Origin: Halobacteriovorax sp.
GTDB taxonomy: Bacteria; Bdellovibrionota; Bacteriovoracia; Bacteriovoracales; Bacteriovoracaceae
Assembly (NCBI GenBank): GCA_002686115.1
Contig: NZAF01000025.1
Coordinates: 5,115-14,064, forward strand
Length of the DNA: 8,950 nucleotides
Reading direction: 5' to 3'
Below are positions 1 through 5,365 of the stretch, piece by piece. The notes under the pieces were generated by a model. The model was not told where the DNA came from. It saw nothing but the letters and a program-made list of their open reading frames with translations, and did not search any database. Position 1 is the stretch's first letter; every line of letters begins with the position of its first letter. Position numbers and translations under genes: made by a program.

Positions 1-1151
1 TTGTGACATCCATAACAACCAAATTTTTCAATATTTCTACGACCTTCATTAAGAACTGTCGCTTGTGGGATATACTGAACCCCAGAGTGACATTTAACAC
101 AACCAGCTTCTGCCATTCCATTCTTGTAGATCATTTTTGGAACTTTATGCGGCTCATGCCAATTGTATTTCTCAATCCACTCTTGTTTTTGCTCTTCACT
201 GCTTGGAATGTGAGCTGGAGCATTGAAGTCTGTAACTCTGTGCCCTTCACCACCGTGACAAGAAGTACAACCAAATTGCTTCATTGGGTGGATACCTTTA
301 GCTCCAACCATTAAATCTAAATTTGGGTGAGTTGTATGAGGTTGTGGTTGATCTTCATAACCAGGCTTATCGATAAATGTATGACAAGTCATACAACGAT
401 CTACTTTAGGTACATGTTGAAAATATCTATCATCAGTAATATTTTCTAAAACGACTTGTTGAATCTTAATTGTTGGATCAAGGAAATCTACAAAAGGAGC
501 ATTTCTAATCGCAAAGATTGGATCTACTTTTTTCTTCTCTAGAGCAATACCAAGAAGTTTCTTTTTCATTAAGATGCTATCTTTTTCTTTTTCAACTTCT
601 GTAACAGCGGCTCTGAGCTTACCGATTTCTTTATTGATTTTTTTCTCTTGTGCTTGAAGACCTTTCATTCTGTCTTTTGATGCAGCAAAAAGGGCTTTGT
701 TTTTATCAAGCTTAGCTTTTAATTTTGGTGCGTACTTTGCCCCATGAGACTCAGCAACTCCCCAATCAAAAGTTAAAGCAGAAACTTTTGAGTTAAGAGT
801 ACCATTGATGATTGTTTCATCTTTTAAGTCTCTTTTTAAGATATTGAGTTTAGCCTCAAGTTCTTTAATAGCTTTGGAATTTGCTTCAACAACCTTCTCA
901 CCTTCTGCTAGCTGCGCATCAAGTTCTTTGAGTTTTTCGTCATTGATTTCTTTTTCAGCTTCTTCAATTTGCTTAGCGATTTTTTTCTTTTCAATTTTCA
1001 TCGCTTCAATTTGATAGGCCTTCCAAGGTCTAATATAGTCATCTAAGAAAACCCAGATAACTGAAAATAATAGAACAAGAGAAAAAGCTGCAAAATACTT
1101 ATGTAGCTTTTTCATTTCATAGGCCATACCTGGCTCATGCTTCTTTGACAT
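1..1151 (-). CDS. Membrane-anchored coiled-coil multihaem cytochrome c, bc-complex subunit (3' end beyond window)
   Basis: Likely the electron-accepting cytochrome c subunit of the bc complex encoded just upstream. The ATG is at 1151, with AAGGG eight bases before it. The C-terminus lies beyond the left edge; 383 complete residues are visible. A single membrane helix spans about residues 19-36. Two Lys/Glu-rich heptad-like helical stretches follow (about 45-115 and 145-208), separated by a short Trp/Gly-containing segment, suggesting a coiled-coil hairpin. Haem motifs CxxCH then appear at Cys253 (CMTCH), Cys295 (CTSCH), Cys351 (CVKCH) and Cys379 (CYGCH), so at least four c-type haems. The stretch RNAPFVDFL...VPKVDRCMTCH resembles, from memory, a recurring segment in large multihaem cytochromes of deltaproteobacteria and planctomycetes. 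It is last in a four-gene run, 37 bases after the cytochrome b C-terminal gene. The haem domain should be periplasmic. Cytochrome identity is certain; the exact partner is inferred from context. Confidence 0.93.
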   Translation of the reverse strand, partial: MSKKHEPGMAYEMKKLHKYFAAFSLVLLFSVIWVFLDDYIRPWKAYQIEAMKIEKKKIAKQIEEAEKEINDEKLKELDAQLAEGEKVVEANSKAIKELEAKLNILKRDLKDETIINGTLNSKVSALTFDWGVAESHGAKYAPKLKAKLDKNKALFAASKDRMKGLQAQEKKINKEIGKLRAAVTEVEKEKDSILMKKKLLGIALEKKKVDPIFAIRNAPFVDFLDPTIKIQQVVLENITDDRYFQHVPKVDRCMTCHTFIDKPGYEDQPQPHTTHPNLDLMVGAKGIHPMKQFGCTSCHGGEGHRVTDFNAPAHIPSSEEQKQEWIEKYNWHEPHKVPKMIYKNGMAEAGCVKCHSGVQYIPQATVLNEGRRNIEKFGCYGCH

Positions 1152-1188
1152 CTCGTGTACCCTTTATATTCTAAACAAAATTAAAAAA

Positions 1189-2265
1189 TTATAAGTTAAG
1201 CTCTAACTCTGGTAGAGCAATAATATACTTCAAACTAAATAACCATCTAAGAACCATTTTTATTGGCAGTGAAGCCATACCAATGATTAAAAAGATAGTG
1301 ATGTAATAACGAATCTGACCAACGTTTGCGATAATCTTCTTTCCCCATTTCATTCTTGCAATCGCTGGAGGAAGAATAAATAAGTATCCTATAGTTATAA
1401 GGATTCCAAAGAATTCTCTTACGAACATATTTGCTGGCATTGGTCTATTAAGCCATTTAATCCAGAAAAATTCAGATAAGTTTACGTTGTATTCAGCAAC
1501 AACTTTATGGAAGTCCCAATATTCAAATGGACCATAATATGTCCAGTTCGGACCTCTAAGAAATGTACCGACAATAATAAGATACTGCCAAAGAACAAAC
1601 CATCCAAAAAGGAATCCCCACATTGCAAGTGGTCTTTCTGCGATTGTATAGTAACCATTCCCCTTAGGATTTGTGTCGATGTATGGAATTGCAATAAGTC
1701 CAACAACAATAATCCCTGGAAGAACAACACCGGCCATCCAAGGGTCAAAATAAACAAGCATTTCTTGAAGACCTAAGAAGTACCAAGGTGCTTTTGCTGG
1801 GTTCGGTGCCCAAGTTGGGTTTGCTGGCTCTTCAAGAGGAGCTTTAAAGATAATCGCCCAAACAACGAGAAAAACTGTACAACCAATGATACACATTAAC
1901 TCTGTGTAAACTAAGTTCGGCCATACCCAAACTTTCTCTCTATTTTCAGGTAATCCTTCCCAAGGTCCAAGACCTTCATCAAGTCTATTATCATTAAGTG
2001 CAGCTCTGTATAATGAATACCAAGTAAGCCAAGCAATAAGAATGATAATAATGTTAATCGGGATATTATCAGGCCAAAGAATGATCTTTCTAAAGTTTGG
2101 ATCTAAACATAGCCAAGTAGCAACAGGTATTGCAGTTAAAAGCGCACCAATTCCAAACTTCTTAGTCCCAACAATTCTGTAGTACTTCATCATAAGAACA
2201 AACAGTGTTGTCACAATTGGGAATGAGAAGATTGGGTCTGCGATAATATTAATAAGTTCTTTCAT
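1189..2265 (-). CDS. Cytochrome b C-terminal half (subunit IV-like, enlarged) of bc complex
   Basis: This 358-residue membrane protein corresponds to the C-terminal part of cytochrome b (helices E to G, subunit IV of b6f), which forms part of the quinol oxidation (Qo) site. The core runs from about residue 110 to 240, with helices near 118-140, 177-195 and 213-236. The Qo loop reads NPAKAPWYFLGLQEML (155-170), where the usual PEWY/PDWY has become A159-P160-W161-Y162, so the conserved acid is missing. At 358 residues it is about twice the length of b6f subunit IV. The extra length holds hydrophobic segments at about 10-27, 38-54 and 68-88 before the core and 283-301 and 320-340 after it. It has no haem-ligand histidine pairs, as expected for this half. 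AAGGAA precedes the ATG. It sits between the cytochrome b N-terminal gene and the multihaem cytochrome. The family call is strong; helix borders are by eye. Confidence 0.92.
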   Translation of the reverse strand: MKELINIIADPIFSFPIVTTLFVLMMKYYRIVGTKKFGIGALLTAIPVATWLCLDPNFRKIILWPDNIPINIIIILIAWLTWYSLYRAALNDNRLDEGLGPWEGLPENREKVWVWPNLVYTELMCIIGCTVFLVVWAIIFKAPLEEPANPTWAPNPAKAPWYFLGLQEMLVYFDPWMAGVVLPGIIVVGLIAIPYIDTNPKGNGYYTIAERPLAMWGFLFGWFVLWQYLIIVGTFLRGPNWTYYGPFEYWDFHKVVAEYNVNLSEFFWIKWLNRPMPANMFVREFFGILITIGYLFILPPAIARMKWGKKIIANVGQIRYYITIFLIIGMASLPIKMVLRWLFSLKYIIALPELELNL

Positions 2266-2303
2266 TTCTTTATTTCCTTAAATAAAACTTCGTGTCTTAA
2301 TCC

Positions 2304-3086
2304 TTAAAGTGGTGCAGAAATTCCACCATCTTTTCTAATTCTCCAAAAGTGTACTGCGATAAGAGTTGCAACAACTAATGGAATAAAAACACAGTGAAGA
2401 ATATAGAATCTAAGTAGCGCTGGTTCACCAACAAAACGTCCTGCTAGAAGCTGAAATCTAACGTCGTTTTTATCTGAAACCATAACAAAGTCACCAATTT
2501 GTGCAAGCGCCGCACCTGGACCACCGTGCCCTAGGAATGGAGTTGCTTTTGCCATGTTAGCACCAACTGTAATCGCCCAGATTGCAAGTTGATCCCATGG
2601 AAGTAAGTAACCAGTAAATGAAAGTAATAATGTTAAAACTAAAAGAATAACACCAACACCCCAGTTAAATTCTCTTGGTGGCTTATATGAACCAGTCATG
2701 AAAACTCGGAACATGTGAAGCCAAACAGTAATAACCATGGCGTGTGCACCCCATCTGTGAATCTCTCTCATGATTCCTAAAGGCACGTGCTCTTTAAGTG
2801 CAATGATATCGTTGTAAGCATATTCAGCTGTCGGTCTGTAATAGAACATTAACAATAGACCAGTCACAGTAAGTGCTAGGAAAACAAAGAAGCTCAGTCC
2901 ACCCATACACCAAGTGTAACCAAGTTGAACTCCAGACTTCTTTAATTTAATCGGGTGTAAGTGAAGAAAAACGTTCCCCGCAACAACTGCAGCTCTATTT
3001 CTTGCATTTGTTGGAGGTCCATGTCTGAAGATTGATTTCCAGACCTGTGTTTCTCTAATGTAATCAGCAACGCCTCTTTTTGACAT
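2304..3086 (-). CDS. Cytochrome b N-terminal half, b6 type (dihaem), of bc complex
   Basis: This is the dihaem b subunit of a quinol:cytochrome c oxidoreductase, in the inner membrane. At 260 residues it has the length and order of cytochrome b6. The four axial haem ligands are visible: His110 and His124 in helix B (HRWGAH...WLHMFR) and His231 and His246 in helix D (LHCVF...VHFWRIRKDG). The helix D pair is 15 apart, the b6 spacing. FYYRPT (81-86), TGYLLPWDQ (158-166) and the C-terminal RKDGGISAPL also match b6 (TGYSLPWDQ, RKQGISGPL). Cys60 in YTWCMGG aligns with b6 IFYCLGG, the cysteine that attaches haem ci/cn in b6f. An N-terminal extension of about 40 residues precedes the first helix. AGAGGT lies just before the ATG. 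The Rieske gene is 22 bases upstream and the C-terminal cytochrome b gene 38 bases downstream, so the three form one operon. Confidence in the family is very high. Confidence 0.97.
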   Translation of the reverse strand: MSKRGVADYIRETQVWKSIFRHGPPTNARNRAAVVAGNVFLHLHPIKLKKSGVQLGYTWCMGGLSFFVFLALTVTGLLLMFYYRPTAEYAYNDIIALKEHVPLGIMREIHRWGAHAMVITVWLHMFRVFMTGSYKPPREFNWGVGVILLVLTLLLSFTGYLLPWDQLAIWAITVGANMAKATPFLGHGGPGAALAQIGDFVMVSDKNDVRFQLLAGRFVGEPALLRFYILHCVFIPLVVATLIAVHFWRIRKDGGISAPL

Positions 3087-3108
3087 TTTTTTTACCTCTA
3101 TATTTTAA

Positions 3109-3609
3109 TTAAACTGAAATAAATGAATTAGGGTTATCCCACTGTCCTTTTTCCCATCGATAAACTTTCGTTTTATCGACTTTAATTGTACCTGCAGGAG
3201 TAAGCGAGATTTTATATCTCTCAAGTGGTCTTGGTGCAGGCCCTTCAAAGTTAATACCATTCATGTAGTAACCAGAACCGTGGCAAGGACACTTAAACTT
3301 AAGTTCAGCAGGAAGCCAGTTTGGTACACAACCTAAGTGCGTACAAATGTTTGAGAAGGCAACAAGTTTACCTTCTTGTCTAACCATCCAAACTCCGTAA
3401 CCATTTTTCCATCTCTCATCAACACCTTCTTCATAATCAGAAGGGTAACCAGCAATGAAATCCATTTCAGGTTCGAAATTAACGTTTGGATAAGAAAAAC
3501 GAAAAGCAAGAGCAGCTAAACCTGCAATAGCAGATGTGAAAGCTACCCAACCAACAGTGATAAAACTAAAAAACTCACGTCTATTTAGTTGAACTCTCTC
3601 TTGAGACAT
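3109..3609 (-). CDS. Rieske [2Fe-2S] iron-sulfur protein of bc complex
   Basis: This subunit takes the first electron from quinol at the Qo site and hands it to the c-type haems. Of 166 residues, box 1 is CTHLGC (Cys89, His91, Cys94) and box 2 is CPCHGSGY (Cys107, Cys109, His110, Ser112, Tyr114). Cys89, His91, Cys107 and His110 hold the cluster; Cys94 and Cys109 form the usual disulfide. Ser112 and Tyr114 occupy the positions whose hydrogen bonds raise the cluster potential in mitochondrial-type Rieske proteins. The N-terminus carries NRREFFSF (residues 9-16) followed by a hydrophobic stretch to about residue 37. This is the twin-arginine signal anchor that keeps folded Rieske proteins tethered with the cluster domain in the periplasm. 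It is the first gene of the bc operon. AAGGAA lies seven bases before the ATG, and a sigma-70 type promoter is found upstream. Assignment is essentially certain. Confidence 0.97.
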   Translation of the reverse strand: MSQERVQLNRREFFSFITVGWVAFTSAIAGLAALAFRFSYPNVNFEPEMDFIAGYPSDYEEGVDERWKNGYGVWMVRQEGKLVAFSNICTHLGCVPNWLPAELKFKCPCHGSGYYMNGINFEGPAPRPLERYKISLTPAGTIKVDKTKVYRWEKGQWDNPNSFISV

Positions 3610-3677
3610 ATATATTTCCTTTTCCCTCTAATAGGTTATTAATTTTAAAAGGATAATTTTGTAATCGGGGCAGATTC

Positions 3678-3705
3678 ATTATACTCCCAATTACGCACAT
3701 TTCAA
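3678..3705 (-). promoter_or_regulatory. Sigma-70 type promoter of the bc-complex operon
   Basis: On the minus strand TTGAAA (3705-3700) is followed after 16 bases by TATAAT (3683-3678), a near-consensus pair. Transcription would start near 3671, giving a leader of about 60 bases before the Rieske ATG at 3609. It lies downstream of the HEAT-protein gene and the 3709-3733 hairpin, so the operon can be driven independently of that gene. Confidence 0.7.
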
Positions 3706-3708
3706 GTA

Positions 3709-3733
3709 AAGCTCTCTTAAAAAAGAGAGACTT
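3709..3733 (-). terminator. Hairpin between HEAT gene and bc operon, possible weak terminator
   Basis: CTCTCTT (3712-3718) pairs with AAGAGAG (3723-3729) around an AAAA loop. AAG (3709-3711) pairs with CTT (3731-3733) past a bulged A, giving a ten-pair stem. It lies about 50 bases after the HEAT-protein stop codon in the minus-strand direction and just before the operon's -35 box. The base run that follows on the minus strand (CTTTACTTG) is a poor U-tract, so termination may be partial. Confidence 0.4.
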
Positions 3734-3738
3734 AATTT

Positions 3739-3755
3739 ATGCATAACTAATGCAT
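3739..3755. repeat. Doubled palindrome ATGCAT-N5-ATGCAT, candidate operator
   Basis: Two copies of the self-complementary hexamer ATGCAT, centres 11 bases apart (one helical turn), lie about 35 bases upstream of the -35 box of the bc-operon promoter. The spacing would place two identical half-sites on the same DNA face, which suits an activator or repressor site. No regulator is recognised from the sequence, and AT-rich DNA can give such repeats by chance. Confidence 0.3.
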
Positions 3756-3782
3756 CACATTTGTAAAAGCTGAGGAATCTTA

Positions 3783-4664
3783 TCACTCTTTAAACGATTT
3801 TAAAACGTCCTCTGCAAAAGCTTTTACTTTTATGTCTTTTTCCCTTTGCGTCATCCTCTCGATTAATACTTCAAGTCTTTTCCATTGTACTTTTTTTGCG
3901 GCGCTCAATACATTTAATTTCAGACCACCAATCTCATCAACAGACAATGTCTTTCCATGAGATGTTTCATCAAGGCTCAGGATCTCGCCGAGCACTGGTA
4001 GAGCAACTTCTTCTTTGTAGTAAACGAGTGCAGTTGCCGCCGCATAACGCAAGGCAAAACCATCCGTATTAGATAGAAGTGGTTTTATTTCATCTTCCAC
4101 ATTTTCTACTCGGTGAGTCGCTAAAGCTAAAACTGATGCCTGCACAAGAGCTTTGTCATCAGAACTGAGAAAGCTTTTTACTTTTGTCCAATCAAAATTA
4201 TTTGGAAGTTTCATATTTGAGAGTGCAACCACTGAATGAAATTTAATATTCTTATCTTTTTCCGAAAGGCCTTTTTCAATAATCTTTAATGATCTTCGAT
4301 CACCAATTACACCTGCTGCGACAACAATAAAATCCTTTGTTCTCGTATCAATCGTATTAGTGTAAATATCGTCGAGGTTCTCAATAAGCCATGGAATATC
4401 TTCTTCTGGAATTTTTCCTGCTGAAATTACTTTTGATAACTCAAGGGCAGCAACCCATTTATTGCCAAAGGTTTTTGATTTCATTTCTCGAACAAGATCT
4501 TTATAAGATGTTTCGCTTGAGATCATTTTTGTCACGCCAAAAACGACGAGAGCACCTACTAGAACTATTGCAATAGGAACAACAAGAGATCCAACAAATG
4601 GGTTCTCTAGAATTTTCTTGTCGATCTTACTTTCAGTTGAACCAGTATTTTTTTCGTCTGACAT
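3783..4664 (-). CDS. Single-pass membrane protein with HEAT-like helical repeats
   Basis: This 293-residue protein begins with a polar stretch of about 20 residues, then one membrane helix (about 22-46). A soluble domain of about 245 residues follows, made of short amphipathic helix pairs. Segments such as TKDFIVVAAGVIGDRRSLKI (109-128), NIKFHSVVALSNMKLPN, ALVQASVLALATHRVEN and FALRYAAATALVYYKEEVAL show the spacing of HEAT or PBS-lyase-type repeats, which normally bind other proteins. There are no cysteines or catalytic motifs. It is on the same strand as the bc-complex operon, 173 bases upstream of the Rieske gene, but separated by a hairpin and a separate promoter. The start is ATG with only a weak AAGG 11 bases before it. 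A role in assembling or holding the respiratory complex is a guess from position. Whether the repeat domain faces periplasm or cytoplasm cannot be settled by flanking charge. Confidence 0.75.
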   Translation of the reverse strand: MSDEKNTGSTESKIDKKILENPFVGSLVVPIAIVLVGALVVFGVTKMISSETSYKDLVREMKSKTFGNKWVAALELSKVISAGKIPEEDIPWLIENLDDIYTNTIDTRTKDFIVVAAGVIGDRRSLKIIEKGLSEKDKNIKFHSVVALSNMKLPNNFDWTKVKSFLSSDDKALVQASVLALATHRVENVEDEIKPLLSNTDGFALRYAAATALVYYKEEVALPVLGEILSLDETSHGKTLSVDEIGGLKLNVLSAAKKVQWKRLEVLIERMTQREKDIKVKAFAEDVLKSFKE

Positions 4665-4758
4665 ATAACAAGTTGCCTTTTTATTTGACTATAATGTAAT
4701 TAATGAGTTGTTTTCTAGCAAATTACGATCTGTCTGACAATTTAATTAGACTAAGATC

Positions 4759-4776
4759 AAGGCCTAAAAGGCCTAA
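4759..4776. repeat. Tandem 9-base repeat AAGGCCTAA x2 in divergent intergenic region
   Basis: AAGGCCTAA occurs twice back to back in the 145-base gap between the HEAT-protein gene and the divergent membrane-protein gene. Each copy contains the self-complementary AGGCCT, so the pair could also fold as a small hairpin or act as paired operator half-sites. It ends 33 bases before the ATG at 4810. No convincing paired -35/-10 promoter was found in this gap. Confidence 0.35.
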
Positions 4777-4809
4777 ACGATTATTTGATATCTTAAACTT
4801 GGAATCTAA

Positions 4810-5355
4810 ATGGCATACTTACTACGCGGTCTCGTTCTCATCATGTTCTTATCAGTAAATCTAACTATTGCAGTTGCGCACGACTGGGTAAATATAGGCT
4901 TATCGCATATACAAATTGCAATACCGACCTTTCTCTACACAATTTTTGCGCAAGCTTTTGCCATGTTTTACTTTATAGGGATCGGCAGGCTTGTTGATAA
5001 CATTCATTTGATCATAAGCACATCAACAAATCTTAATGAACTTTTTGATGAAGTTCCTGAAGATCTTTCTCCCTATTTAAAGAAAGTTGAAAAATTTGTT
5101 TATGATGCAAAGCTTGCTAAGAGACAGACAATTCCCTGGACAATTCTTATGCTTATCTTGGGCATGATTGCATTTTTACTTGGTGGTGCGCATGACACTG
5201 GAATGGTAGAAATCACAACTCACTCCGGTGTGGTGTATGGATTCGCTGCAGCTATGACAATTGGTTTTTTTAGACAATGGTACTATCTTGGAAAAGCTCA
5301 CTTGCTTCTTAGAAAAGTTAAAACACTATTTTCTATTCCAGATGGACAGATGTAG
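4810..5355 (+). CDS. Conserved-looking four-helix membrane protein of unknown function
   Basis: The only plus-strand gene, encoding 181 residues. Hydrophobic helices lie at about 5-23, 35-58, 107-126 and 138-156. A charged loop (60-106) joins helices two and three and a short basic tail ends the protein. With the positive loop inside, His24, His33, His128 and His138 all fall on the periplasmic face, close to helix ends; this could be a metal or haem site but is untested. The motif FAMFYFIGIGR (50-60) and the GGAHDTG...THSG segment (125-140) remind me of an uncharacterised family in deltaproteobacteria and related phyla with consensus-like HxxxGxxxT...FYxIGTGK and GGxxHTG...WVH. That recollection is unverified. 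GGA eight bases ahead of the ATG may serve as ribosome site. It is divergent from the HEAT gene and convergent with the next gene, only 10 bases away. No function is assigned. Confidence 0.8.
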   Translation: MAYLLRGLVLIMFLSVNLTIAVAHDWVNIGLSHIQIAIPTFLYTIFAQAFAMFYFIGIGRLVDNIHLIISTSTNLNELFDEVPEDLSPYLKKVEKFVYDAKLAKRQTIPWTILMLILGMIAFLLGGAHDTGMVEITTHSGVVYGFAAAMTIGFFRQWYYLGKAHLLLRKVKTLFSIPDGQM

Positions 5356-5365
5356 ACTTAAGAGC

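Noticed and set aside
3..314. Plus-strand open frame of 103 codons
   Set aside because: It lies antisense to the CxxCH domain of the multihaem cytochrome, whose minus-strand reading has clear haem motifs. The product has no recognisable features.
805..1014. Plus-strand open frame encoding a Ser/Phe/Ile-rich product
   Set aside because: It is the antisense of the Lys/Glu-rich coiled coil; its hydrophobic look is a by-product of that composition.
1482..1776. Open frames on both strands inside the cytochrome b C-terminal gene
   Set aside because: Both overlap a frame with strong family motifs and have no ribosome site or plausible product.
4391..4576. Plus-strand open frame of 61 codons
   Set aside because: Antisense shadow within the HEAT-protein gene.
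4690..4695. TATAAT box on the plus strand upstream of the four-helix gene
   Set aside because: No -35 box at suitable spacing (TTGCCT is only 11 bases away), and it lies about 115 bases from the start codon.
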